This document shows, one piece after another, positions 6,669 to 12,899 of a stretch of DNA of 18,187 nt; the stretch's first letter is position 1, and each line of letters opens with the position of its first letter. A program made the translations under genes and the position numbers. Below the pieces are notes generated by a model. That model saw only the letters and a list, made by a program, of their open reading frames with translations. It had not been told where the DNA came from and did not search any database. This DNA is from JAOUFP01 sp947085825. GTDB lineage: Bacteria > Nitrospirota > Thermodesulfovibrionia > Thermodesulfovibrionales > UBA6898. The stretch is from positions 1 through 18,187 of the forward strand of contig CAMTXX010000008.1 in assembly GCA_947085825.1 (NCBI GenBank), given 5' to 3'.

Positions 6669-7195
6669 AAAGAGATGGTATACTGTATCCCTGAGGTGAC
6701 TGACAGCGCCACGGCTATTCCGATAAAAACAATCCCGATATCATAAAGGTCCACAGGGAGAAAATCAAAGATGGTCCCGGCCAATATCAGGCAGAGGACA
6801 GCGGTTATCTGGGCAGTTGTTTTGAGTTTCCCGCCCATCTCAGCAGGTATTACAATATCCCTTGAAAGCGCCACTACCCTCAGCCCGGTCACAAGAAATT
6901 CCCGCACGATTAATATTATGGCGATAAATGCTGAAATCCTCGTCATATCAACAAGTACCACCAGGGCTGATATGACCAGAAACTTGTCTGCAATGGGGTC
7001 CATGATAATCCCGAATTTTGTTATCTGGCCGGAGCGTCTCGCCAGATACCCATCCAGAAAATCCGTAATAGAGGCGATGCTGAATATCAACGCCCCGAGT
7101 ACCGGATGATGATAAACTGAAAGGACGAAAAAAGGGATCAGAACAATTCTGCTTAGCGTAAGAACAGTGGGAAGATTAATCCGTAAAGTAGTCAT
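6653..7195 (-). CDS. pgsA: CDP-diacylglycerol--glycerol-3-phosphate 3-phosphatidyltransferase
   Basis: PgsA makes phosphatidylglycerol phosphate at the inner membrane. I choose the ATG at 7195 (MTTLRINLPTVLTLSRIVLI), giving 180 residues, normal for the family. AGGGG lies upstream at suitable distance, and a start at 7267 would add 24 residues read from inside kdsC. The CDP-alcohol phosphotransferase signature D-G-x2-A-R-x8-G-x3-D-x3-D is visible as DFLDGYLARRSGQITKFG followed by IIMDPIAD. Several membrane helices follow. The gene overlaps kdsC by 20 bases and plsY by 16. Confidence 0.94.
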   Translation of the reverse strand: MTTLRINLPTVLTLSRIVLIPFFVLSVYHHPVLGALIFSIASITDFLDGYLARRSGQITKFGIIMDPIADKFLVISALVVLVDMTRISAFIAIILIVREFLVTGLRVVALSRDIVIPAEMGGKLKTTAQITAVLCLILAGTIFDFLPVDLYDIGIVFIGIAVALSVTSGIQYTISFWKKI

Positions 7196-7727
7196 CAACC
7201 ATCCCCTGCCATATTCCTTTTGACTTGAGAATAAAATCCGTGACCTCTCTGACAGCTCCTCTTCCACCTCTATTTTGCGTCACGAGCAATGCATATCCTT
7301 TTGTGTCATCTGTTGCATCAGCTACTGCAACCGGCAGACCCACAAGGGCCATGATAGGGGCATCAACTATATCATCCCCGATATAGGCGACTTCCTTGTC
7401 CTGCAGCGAATATTGCTCAATAAGTTTCTTGTAGGCGATCCTTTTATCATGACACTTCTGAAAGACCTCGGTTATGCCAAGCTCATGCGCCCGCCGCTCA
7501 ACCACCTTTGAATGGCGCCCCGTGATGATCGCAACATGTATCCCTGCATGGATCAGCATTTTAATCCCATGCCCGTCACGGACATGAAAGGCTTTGTATT
7601 CATTGCCTTCGTTGTCAAGTATAATTCCGCCGTCGGTCAGGACGCCGTCCACATCGAGTATGAGGAGCTTGATGCCCTTTGCAATGTTCATTAATTTTTT
7701 TGATTCTGGCTTCTGACTTATCTTCAT
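7176..7727 (-). CDS. kdsC: 3-deoxy-D-manno-octulosonate 8-phosphate phosphatase
   Basis: KdsC is a cytoplasmic HAD-type phosphatase that releases KDO from KDO-8-phosphate for lipopolysaccharide inner core synthesis. The nucleophile motif LLILDVDGVLTDGG (21-34), IITGRHSKVVERRA (67-80) and IGDDIVDAPIM (116-126) are all present. Length 183 is typical for the C1/C2-cap-less family. The start at 7727 overlaps the kdsD stop by 4 bases and is preceded by GAAAGGG. An internal ATG at 7691 lacks a good ribosome site. Together with kdsD it gives two successive steps in the same pathway. Confidence 0.95.
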   Translation of the reverse strand: MKISQKPESKKLMNIAKGIKLLILDVDGVLTDGGIILDNEGNEYKAFHVRDGHGIKMLIHAGIHVAIITGRHSKVVERRAHELGITEVFQKCHDKRIAYKKLIEQYSLQDKEVAYIGDDIVDAPIMALVGLPVAVADATDDTKGYALLVTQNRGGRGAVREVTDFILKSKGIWQGMVDDYFTD

Positions 7728-8692
7728 GCTATCCCTTTCTTCAATATATCGTGCAGATGTATAATGCCTTCCGCCCTTCCCCTGTCATCAGGCACTACCA
7801 GTACTGTAATCGAATGCCTCTCCATGACAGAAAGCGCTTTTGCCGCAAGCTCCTCTGCTGATATGGTCTTAGGATTTATTGACATGACCTCGTGGGCCTT
7901 CATGTCAAACAGCTCTTTCCCCCATTTTTCTATGCCCCTTCTTACATCACCGTCAGTCAGTATCCCGACTATCCTTTGTTCATTGTCAGCCACTATCGCA
8001 ATGCCAAGCCTTTTGGATGAAATCTCCATAACAGCGCCTGTCATGGATTCGTGCAATGATATCAGAGGAAGCGCCGCGCCTGTATGCATAAGGTCCCTTA
8101 CCTTAATGAAGAGCTTCTTGCCGAGACTGCCGCTTGGATGGAAACAGGCGAAGTCCTCCTGTTTGAAGCCTCTCTTTATCAAGAGGGCTACCGCAATGGC
8201 ATCACCCATAGCCAGCGCAGCGGTCGTTGAAGCAGTAGGCACAATCCCAAGGGGACAGGCCTCTTCTTTAACTGTTACGTCCAGACTCACATCAGCAGCC
8301 TTTGATAGTGTTGAGTTCATATCGCCGGTCATGGAGATAAGGTGAACATTGAATCTTTTCAGGAAAGGGACCAGGGCAAGAAGCTCGTCTGTTTCACCGC
8401 TATTTGAGATGGCGATGACCACATCTTCAGAGGACACCATGCCGAGGTCTCCGTGGCTTGCCTCAGCAGGATGCATAAAAAAAGCCGGGGTGCCTGTAGA
8501 GGCGAGGGTGGAAGCGATCTTTTTCCCGATAAGCCCGGACTTGCCCATGCCGGTGACGATGACCTTGCCCTTGCTTGCATAAATAATATCAATAGCATCG
8601 CTGAAACTGCTATTAAGTCGTTCTATAAGGCCTTCGATCGCGTCAGCTTCGGTCCTGAGCACTTTTTTTGCTATATCAAGTATATTGTCCAT
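7724..8692 (-). CDS. kdsD: Arabinose-5-phosphate isomerase
   Basis: KdsD interconverts ribulose-5-phosphate and arabinose-5-phosphate, supplying the KDO pathway. The 322-residue protein has an N-terminal SIS sugar-isomerase domain (VIVTGMGKSGLIGKKIA, 44-60; HPAEASHGDLGMV, 77-89; ISNSGETDELL, 96-106; ASTTAALAMGDA, about 153-164) followed by two CBS domains (about 205-322; IVGILTDGDVRRGI). This is the standard architecture of KdsD/GutQ. Coupling to kdsC by a 4-base overlap supports KdsD. It is the first gene of the minus-strand lipid/KDO run. I did not find a convincing promoter between it and the toxin-antitoxin genes upstream. Confidence 0.94.
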   Translation of the reverse strand: MDNILDIAKKVLRTEADAIEGLIERLNSSFSDAIDIIYASKGKVIVTGMGKSGLIGKKIASTLASTGTPAFFMHPAEASHGDLGMVSSEDVVIAISNSGETDELLALVPFLKRFNVHLISMTGDMNSTLSKAADVSLDVTVKEEACPLGIVPTASTTAALAMGDAIAVALLIKRGFKQEDFACFHPSGSLGKKLFIKVRDLMHTGAALPLISLHESMTGAVMEISSKRLGIAIVADNEQRIVGILTDGDVRRGIEKWGKELFDMKAHEVMSINPKTISAEELAAKALSVMERHSITVLVVPDDRGRAEGIIHLHDILKKGIA

Positions 8693-8734
8693 ATCAGATT
8701 GCCTTCAATTCCATGTCGTTCTCTTTGATTTGTT

Positions 8735-8941
8735 TCACGCAGACATTGCATATTGTTCAATACGCTTAATTTTTTTAAGTTCTTTAGCAGGTTTACAGGA
8801 CTGAATATCTTTCTTTAAATCTTCTAATTGATATTCAATATCCAGCTTTACTTTCTCTTCCATATAGGCCTGCTCAAATTCAGGAACAGAAAGCTGTTTT
8901 TGAAAGTACTTCTTTGCAGTATTCAATAGTCTTTTAGACAT
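8735..8941 (-). CDS. Small charged helical protein downstream of MNT gene
   Basis: A 68-residue protein (MSKRLLNTAKKYFQKQLSVP at the start, KAKELKK-like lysine-rich end) predicted to be all helix, with no membrane segment. Its ATG overlaps the MNT stop by 8 bases, so it is probably the third gene of the HEPN/MNT unit. I do not recognise a family. It may assist or modify the pair, or be the remnant of a longer gene. Confidence 0.5.
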   Translation of the reverse strand: MSKRLLNTAKKYFQKQLSVPEFEQAYMEEKVKLDIEYQLEDLKKDIQSCKPAKELKKIKRIEQYAMSA

Positions 8942-9254
8942 TTAAAATTTTTCCTGTTCTTTTGATCTCATCGATAAGAATCCCACCCTCATCAAAGTCC
9001 TGGGGTCTGAATGGCATTGGCTCAATCCGATTGTCTATTTTTCTCCGAAAAGGCACTATTCTTCGTCTGTCCTCGAACCAATCTCCGGTAAATACCTCTG
9101 AAACCAGGGCGATATCGATATCGCTTTCCTCCTTTGGATTTCCACTGACATAAGAGCCGAATAGTATTGCATATTGGACCGGGATATTATTTTTCCTCAG
9201 TTCCCGGATATATTGCCTGACCGATTCTATTGCTGAATCTGTTGCAACAGCCAT
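8934..9254 (-). CDS. MNT-type nucleotidyltransferase (HEPN/MNT module)
   Basis: A 106-residue minimal nucleotidyltransferase. The catalytic signature GSx10DxD is complete: G33-S34, then ten residues, D45-I-D47. In studied HEPN/MNT modules the MNT protein acts as antitoxin, often by AMPylating the HEPN toxin. The start overlaps the HEPN gene by 28 bases and the stop overlaps the next gene by 8. The C-terminal part (FRPQDFDEGGILIDEIKRTG) resembles the third acidic strand and tail of MNT proteins. Confidence 0.88.
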   Translation of the reverse strand: MAVATDSAIESVRQYIRELRKNNIPVQYAILFGSYVSGNPKEESDIDIALVSEVFTGDWFEDRRRIVPFRRKIDNRIEPMPFRPQDFDEGGILIDEIKRTGKILNV

Positions 9255-9619
9255 TGTCTGATTTCCCCTATCTTCTCCAGATTAAAATCTGTAAACTCCA
9301 AGGTGCATTTTTTATAAAACATGAATTTCTCATCAGGATAGCGGGTCCTGATATTGAAGTCTGTTATTATTTCGAGCATCTCCAGTTGAACCGCAGACAC
9401 TTCAATTTTTGCTTTTTCGGCCAGATAAGTCAGTCGATGAGTAAAAGGCGGCGGCTCGTCGAATTTTCCGGCAAAGACCGCCTTCAGCAGTTTTTCTATA
9501 GTCAGATGGCCAAAAAACAGGGCGTAAGGATAATCCCCTTTTTCAAAAAGATGACCGACCACGTTCCAGTCATTTTCGGCTGATTTTAGCCAGTAATTAA
9601 TTTTTTCTTGTTTTTCCAT
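9227..9619 (-). CDS. HEPN-domain protein (HEPN/MNT module)
   Basis: A 130-residue helical protein of the PF05168 type: WLKSAENDWNVVGHLFEKGD (10-29), YALFFGHLTIEKLLKAV (32-48), THRLTYLAEKA (60-70), and the terminal RTRYPDE (91-97). HEPN proteins of this layout are the usual partners of MNT proteins. I do not see the Rx4-6H motif typical of RNase-active HEPN toxins, so it may be a non-catalytic or differently acting member. The N-terminal coding part overlaps the end of a vapC remnant. An old partial copy of its first codons lies 440 bp upstream. Confidence 0.85.
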   Translation of the reverse strand: MEKQEKINYWLKSAENDWNVVGHLFEKGDYPYALFFGHLTIEKLLKAVFAGKFDEPPPFTHRLTYLAEKAKIEVSAVQLEMLEIITDFNIRTRYPDEKFMFYKKCTLEFTDFNLEKIGEIRQWLLQQIQQ

Positions 9620-9684
9620 ATTTTCACACGTTTATTTATCAGAGCCTGCTGGGCCGAAGTATCAACAAAAACGGCTTGTTTCAT
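9586..9684 (-). pseudogene. N-terminal stub of a VapC-type PIN toxin
   Basis: The ATG at 9684 overlaps the stop of the VapB-like gene as ATGA, as in vapBC operons. It encodes MKQAVFVDTSAQQALINKR before continuing as unrelated sequence to a TAA at 9586-9588 (32 residues in all). The VFVDTSA start, with its first catalytic aspartate, is the typical beginning of PIN-domain VapC toxins, which are about 130 residues long. The rest of the PIN domain is missing, apparently replaced by the HEPN gene, whose start lies inside this frame. It can have no PIN activity. Confidence 0.65.
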
Positions 9685-9917
9685 TTTTTTGGCACACCGT
9701 AAAGATAATGATCGTGCTGAGATGAAAGATCGGCGCTTCCAGTATCAATCGTGAACTCACCGACATCCAAAAAAGCATTTGCCTTCTTGGTGATTTTTTT
9801 CTTTGGAGCCAAAATCTCCTTTTTCATGAAGTGGACCATCTTCAGCATCTTTTCCTGAAGCTCATCCGGTATTTCTTCAATTTCCCGGATTAATTGCTTC
9901 TTTATTGTTGCAGGCAT
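9681..9917 (-). CDS. VapB-like antitoxin left without its toxin
   Basis: A 78-residue protein preceded by a strong AGGAGG site. It starts MPATIKKQLIREIEEIPDEL, continues with a helix QEKMLKMVHFMKKEI, and ends SSQHDHYLYGVPKK. This layout (short helical N-terminus and a C-terminal HDHYLYG-P-K tail) is common in antitoxins paired with PIN toxins (DUF2281-like). The toxin gene that should follow is only a stub. Such orphan antitoxins can neutralise related toxins encoded elsewhere, but that is inference. Confidence 0.7.
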   Translation of the reverse strand: MPATIKKQLIREIEEIPDELQEKMLKMVHFMKKEILAPKKKITKKANAFLDVGEFTIDTGSADLSSQHDHYLYGVPKK

Positions 9918-9954
9918 CGGAACCTCCTTTTATTTCAGTATATCAAATAGTGGC

Positions 9955-10056
9955 CTACTTCAAATACTTATCCAACATCGCCGCCCTGGATAATTCGGGC
10001 ATCCGGTCATTTTCGGCTGATTTCAGCCGGCAGTTAACTTTTTCCTGTTTATCCAT
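9955..10056 (-). pseudogene. Partial duplicate of the HEPN gene start
   Basis: The frame from the ATG at 10056 begins MDKQEKVNCRLKSAENDR, which matches the start of the intact HEPN protein (MEKQEKINYWLKSAENDW) with few changes. The DNA at 10008-10056 is clearly similar to 9572-9619. After about 18 codons similarity ends, and the frame stops at 9955-9957. It is therefore a decayed second copy of a HEPN gene, cut after its first helix. Confidence 0.7.
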
Positions 10057-10112
10057 TACACTTCAAAACCCACATTCTCGTTCTTTATGATCGAAGTGTT
10101 TCGCTTTACTCA

Positions 10113-10385
10113 CTACACCGCAATCGCGATTTCTTTGTGTCCTCTTCGGACTTTCGGCTGAGTTTTTATGAAGCTGTTGACATCCTCGCTCACTCTATTT
10201 ACCAGCCTGTTAACTTCTTCTGCAACTCGACCGGAAACAAAGGATTGTCCGCATTTACTGCAAATATTTGCTGCTACGTTTCTGACAGACACTTTAAGGT
10301 CTTTTACTTCAAAGACCATTTCCGTGCGTCCCGGCTTTATTATACCCTTACATTCAGGGCATAGTCTTTTATTCTCTTTATTCAT
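10113..10385 (-). CDS. YgiT-type zinc-finger antitoxin
   Basis: A 90-residue protein that I start at 10385 (MNKENKRLCPECKG), because AAGGAGG lies nine bases upstream; a start at 10430 would add 15 residues read from the preceding gene. Two CxxC pairs (CPEC near residue 9 and CSKC near 43, followed by GQSF) give the YgiT/MqsA-like zinc finger. The C-terminal part EEVNRLVNRVSEDVNSFIK is helical. Proteins of this type are encoded after DUF4258 proteins as putative toxin-antitoxin pairs, with the same 4-base overlap seen here. Confidence 0.82.
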   Translation of the reverse strand: MNKENKRLCPECKGIIKPGRTEMVFEVKDLKVSVRNVAANICSKCGQSFVSGRVAEEVNRLVNRVSEDVNSFIKTQPKVRRGHKEIAIAV

Positions 10386-10705
10386 TGCTTTTTTCCTCCT
10401 TGTCTGCGTTTTTGATAATTGCATATCCATTCAGCATCCGCCGGGATATAAACTGTGACAATGTAGAGCATATCGGGGTCTGAATAATTGCAGATTACAT
10501 GGAGCGGCAAGCCGTTCATCATCTCCCCATAAACAAGAACTCTTTGCCGCTCGGGATACCTCTTAATGATTCTTCCGGTGAGCAAGACATAGTGAATATC
10601 CTCCGGCTCAACTCCGTCCTTCTTAGCCTCGGTAATCGCATGGGTGTAGAACTCATATTTCTCGTTCTTAATGAAATGTCCGATCTTCTCAATGGTAATG
10701 GGTTT
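10382..10705 (-). pseudogene. DUF4258 protein (toxin-like partner of YgiT) lacking a start codon
   Basis: The open frame reads KPITIEKIGHFIKNEKYEF, THAITEAKKDGVEPEDIHYV, LLTGRIIKRYPERQRVLVYG, GLPLHVI, LYIVTVYIPADAEW, which covers a whole DUF4258 domain of about 107 residues. No ATG, GTG or TTG occurs before the TTG at 10583-10585, which would remove the first 41 residues. Immediately upstream the frame meets a TGA (10709-10711) inside the terminal repeat of a miniature element. The only in-frame ATG in that repeat is two codons before this TGA. The element therefore seems to have replaced the native start, leaving the antitoxin intact. Initiation at a non-standard codon cannot be excluded. 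Confidence 0.75.
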
Positions 10706-10706
10706 A

Positions 10707-10926
10707 TATCATAACATCGTGAACTTTAAAAATATCATAACATCGTGAACTGATTTTGATATCGCCTAAACTTCTTCTAAGAATTTTTAAAGTGAAGAAA
10801 AGGCGATGAAGATTCAAAATGAATATGAAAAACGCTGTAAAGCAATACCAATTAAGAGTCATACTGTTGCTCCTTTGCTTCCAGTTACAAGAAGGAATAC
10901 TTAATTTGGTTCACGATGTTATGATA
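10707..10926. mobile_element. MITE-like element with 18-bp terminal inverted repeats
   Basis: TATCATAACATCGTGAAC occurs at 10707-10724 and 10733-10750, and its exact inverse GTTCACGATGTTATGATA at 10909-10926. The left arm is thus duplicated in tandem with a 26-bp period. The interior of about 160 bp contains further imperfect palindromes (for example ATCGCC near 10762 with GGCGAT at 10802) and a 32-codon reading frame. No recognisable transposase is present, so it looks like a non-autonomous element. It abuts the coding part of the DUF4258 gene. Confidence 0.75.
10806..10904 (+). CDS. Short reading frame inside the 18-bp-IR element
   Basis: An ATG at 10806 opens a 32-residue frame (MKIQNEYEKRCKAIPIKSHT, then VAPLLPVTRRNT) ending just before the right terminal repeat. 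I do not recognise it. It might be the two ends of a transposase joined by deletion, or chance; there is no clear ribosome site. Low confidence as a real gene. Confidence 0.25.
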   Translation: MKIQNEYEKRCKAIPIKSHTVAPLLPVTRRNT

Positions 10927-11116
10927 GCAATCAGGAATCAAGGAATCATTCCTATATGTTCTATTTCATAAAGTTCATTCATTGCCACAATTTCCCTCTA
11001 ATAATATCATATTCCTTTATTTGATGGCGGCTTTTAGATAACGCCTCGGGGCTTAATGCTGTTTTTGAAAATGGGGCTTAAGGGGATCACAGTTTCGGTA
11101 ATATTGGCGCTGCCCC
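10927..11116. other. Gap without recognisable gene
   Basis: Between the miniature element and the DUF4416 fragment I see no reading frame with a family signature and no clear promoter. GGGGCTTAA occurs twice (about 11050 and 11083), which may be a decayed repeat. Confidence 0.4.
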
Positions 11117-11269
11117 GTGGGCAAAGGCATCTACGGAGAGGTCACCCTTCTGTATAAAGAAAAAGACAAGACCTTTGTGCCAAACATCTTTACATATTCA
11201 GACTATCAGGATAAAAAATGCATTGAGATGTTTATAAAGGCAAGAGAGTTTTTGAAACTAAAGAAATAG
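11117..11269 (+). pseudogene. C-terminal fragment of a DUF4416 protein
   Basis: A 50-codon plus-strand frame reads VGKGIYGEVTLLYKEKDKTF, then PNIFTYSDYQ and a final helix MFIKAREFLKLKK before TAG. The GxGIYGEVTL segment followed by TYxDY is the C-terminal end of DUF4416 family proteins, which are about 180 residues long. Nothing resembling the upstream part of the family is visible, so only the last quarter survives. It runs opposite to the toxin-antitoxin genes on both sides. Confidence 0.6.
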
Positions 11270-11288
11270 GCATTTACAACAATGAGTT

Positions 11289-11305
11289 AAGCGGGTTCCC
11301 CGCTT
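11289..11305. repeat. Short perfect hairpin between convergent genes
   Basis: AAGCGGG (11289-11295) and CCCGCTT (11299-11305) form a 7-bp stem with a 3-base loop, 20 bp after the DUF4416 fragment and 30 bp before the RelE stop. There is no T-run on either strand, so it is at best a weak terminator. Confidence 0.35.
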
Positions 11306-11335
11306 GAACGATTGGTTGGAGAATCAGCCACTGAA

Positions 11336-11599
11336 CTATTTTTTGTAAACATCCCCTCTGCTTCTTATTGCCTTTACCTCAACAGTTTTATGACTAACGT
11401 TAACTTCGTAAACGATCCTGATGCCGCCGACTTCGTATCGATGTTTACCCTCAAATTCACCGTGGAGTTTTTTTATGTGAGGACCGAAAAGCGGCTCTTT
11501 ACTCAGAATATCAATGCATTTATTTATTCGTCTTTTTGTGTCCTTGTTTTGTTTCTTGTAATATTTCTCAGCTTCATGGGAAACAAGGACTTCATACAT
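11336..11599 (-). CDS. RelE/ParE-family toxin
   Basis: The 87-residue protein starts at the ATG at 11599 (MYEVLVSHEAEKYYKKQNKD), which overlaps the antitoxin stop by 8 bases; a start at 11650 would read 17 codons from inside the antitoxin gene. It shows the RelE-fold pattern: an N-terminal helix with AEKYYKK, a lysine/arginine-rich second helix, PLFGPHIKKLHGEFEGKHRY, VGGIRIVYEV, and the final EVKAIRSRGDVYKK. In this family the toxin cleaves mRNA at the ribosome or inhibits gyrase; the sequence alone does not decide which. It appears complete, unlike the other toxins in the island. Confidence 0.88.
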   Translation of the reverse strand: MYEVLVSHEAEKYYKKQNKDTKRRINKCIDILSKEPLFGPHIKKLHGEFEGKHRYEVGGIRIVYEVNVSHKTVEVKAIRSRGDVYKK

Positions 11600-11828
11600 C
11601 TTCTTTGACCGCTGACCATTTTTTGAAGCGGCCTGCCCTAAAGTCTTCATCTCCCGCCATTATGCTTTTTAGAAAATCTTTGTCTCTGATTAGTTCCTTT
11701 GTTGCCTCAACTTCCTCTTTAACCTTCAGATATGCGATAAAGTCTGCAACTTCCTTTTTTCGATTTGGTGAAAGTTTTTCATAATCGACCAGTAATTTCT
11801 CATCATTCATTACAGCAGCCTTGCTCAT
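11592..11828 (-). CDS. Antitoxin of the RelE/ParE pair
   Basis: A 78-residue acidic/helical protein (MSKAAVMNDEKLLVDYEKLS, RKKEVADFIAYLKVKEEVEA) with a C-terminal acidic stretch MAGDEDFRAGRFKKW that would bind the toxin. The LSPNRKKEVADFIAYL segment is typical of DUF2281/RelB-like antitoxins. GGAGG lies at proper distance before the ATG. It precedes and overlaps the toxin gene, the usual order for this type of module, whose antitoxin normally represses its own promoter. Confidence 0.82.
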   Translation of the reverse strand: MSKAAVMNDEKLLVDYEKLSPNRKKEVADFIAYLKVKEEVEATKELIRDKDFLKSIMAGDEDFRAGRFKKWSAVKEDV

Positions 11829-12059
11829 ATTGTCCTCCCATTATTGCCGTTAATGTACTATTATTTACTAAAAAATATTTTTACTGCAAGAGGGACAGGA
11901 TTTGTTTGTGTAGAATGCAGACCTGACCCTAATGATTTTTTTTTGTAATTCCTTCCCTGCAGAAGGTAGCACGAACCTGTTACTGTCCGAACGCCGCCCA
12001 AAAAGGGTGTCTTTGTTAAACTTAGTACAGGAAGCTAAACAGGGGCGAATGAGTTTTCG
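11829..12059. other. Intergenic stretch with possible mobile-element scar
   Basis: This holds the upstream region of the RelE-type module. Read on the minus strand it contains ATTAGGGTCAGGTCTGCATT (about 11911-11931), a string I associate with borders of IS200-like/RAYT elements. No transposase coding sequence is visible, and no gene in this stretch has a recognisable product. Confidence 0.3.
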
Positions 12060-12305
12060 ATGCATTTAGCAGAAATAGAGCTTTATGAAATATTAAAAAG
12101 CAAATTGGGTGAAAAAGAAGCTAAAAACTTAGTTGAATATATCGAAGCTAAAGCAGATAAAAAACTGGCTGAAAAGCAAGATATTCTCGCCACAAAGGCT
12201 GATCTTGCTAATATGAAAGCTGACATTATCAAGTGGATATTTCTATTCTGGATAGGACAATTGGCTTCTTTAATAGCCATCCTGCAGATATTTTTCCGTA
12301 AATGA
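12060..12305 (+). CDS. Small coiled-coil protein with C-terminal membrane anchor
   Basis: An 81-residue protein: a helical, charged N-terminus (MHLAEIELYEILKSKLGEKE), repeated KADKKLAEKQ, ATKADLANMKAD coiled-coil units, then a single membrane helix WIFLFWIGQLASLIAILQIF and a basic end. This layout with KADL repeats is typical of DUF1640-like proteins, which are widespread and of unknown function. The ribosome site is weak. It is a lone plus-strand gene among minus-strand neighbours. Confidence 0.75.
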   Translation: MHLAEIELYEILKSKLGEKEAKNLVEYIEAKADKKLAEKQDILATKADLANMKADIIKWIFLFWIGQLASLIAILQIFFRK

Positions 12306-12346
12306 TTATCTTGATAATGTGCTTGTACTGACTGCTGTTTTCAGGT

Positions 12347-12655
12347 TTAAAGAATAGACCTGAGCCTGCCGGTCTTCCTGTCGAATATTACCTTGTCTAT
12401 GAGCCTGTTTCCTTCGTAAATCTCTGCCTCGATAAACCTGCCCTTGTGCTGCACCTTCCCGACCGCATATCCTTTGTCCCTGTAGTAATTTGCGATCGCA
12501 GCTATCGCCTCTTTTGGCGGAAGAGGTTCCTTGCAGGTCCCGTAAGTGGCGCATGCCTTGCAGTAATCTCCATAGGGCGTGACTGCATCCTCTCCTGCAT
12601 AGGCGGAAAGGCTGATTGACAGAAACAGAGTTGTTATTAATATTGTTTTGAACAT
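12347..12655 (-). CDS. Small secreted protein, possible PepSY-like fold
   Basis: A 102-residue protein with a clear signal peptide (MFKTILITTLFLSISLSAYA, cleavage probably after AYA). The mature part has three cysteines (CKACATYGTC) near its start and a helix-strand-strand region (KEAIAAIANYYRDKGY, GRFIEAEIYEGNRLIDKVIF, GRLRSIL) that resembles PepSY-like periplasmic domains. The ribosome site AAGGA is 5 bases from the ATG. No neighbour suggests a pathway; the flanking DNA on its upstream side is a palindromic repeat. Confidence 0.75.
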   Translation of the reverse strand: MFKTILITTLFLSISLSAYAGEDAVTPYGDYCKACATYGTCKEPLPPKEAIAAIANYYRDKGYAVGKVQHKGRFIEAEIYEGNRLIDKVIFDRKTGRLRSIL

Positions 12656-12683
12656 TGCAATCCTTAAGTATTTTAATTATTTG

Positions 12684-12831
12684 GTAACTACTTATTAGGT
12701 CTATAGGCTGTAGTCTTTTAGACTGTTGGCAATAACAAAACATGAGATATGAGACGTGCCGGGTCCAGCACATGCTCCGTCTTTTGCTTAACAGCCTACA
12801 GACTAAAGGGCTAAGCAACCTGAGTAGTTAC
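12684..12831. repeat. 148-bp imperfect palindromic REP/MITE-like unit
   Basis: The ends GTAACTACT (12684-12692) and AGTAGTTAC (12823-12831) are exact inverses. Inner matches include AGGCTGTAGTCTTTTAGACT (12706-12724) against the AACAGCCTACAGACTAAAGG region (12790-12809). The interior has no gene. The design resembles REP-type sequences that RAYT transposases mobilise, but no such transposase is present in the window. Confidence 0.65.
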
Positions 12832-12899
12832 ATTATTTATAGCTTAAAATAAGTTCGTGAAGAAAATATGAACTATATACTTATTCCCATTACTCATTA

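Noticed and set aside
7764..8345. 193-codon plus-strand frame opposite kdsD
   Set aside because: Antisense shadow of a gene with clear SIS and CBS domains.
10709..10711. TGA upstream of the DUF4258 frame read as selenocysteine, given selA in the window
   Set aside because: It lies in a transposon end rather than a conserved protein segment, and no SECIS-like hairpin follows.
11289..11305. Hairpin as a rho-independent terminator
   Set aside because: The stem is only 7 bp and no T-run follows on either strand.
11868..12065. 65-codon minus-strand frame upstream of the RelE-type module
   Set aside because: It has no recognisable domain, crosses the probable mobile-element scar, and overlaps the start of the plus-strand coiled-coil gene.
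12306..12818. 170-codon minus-strand frame covering the secreted-protein gene
   Set aside because: It is in another frame of the signal-peptide protein and begins inside the palindromic repeat; its composition (rich in R, Q and C) is that of a shadow frame.
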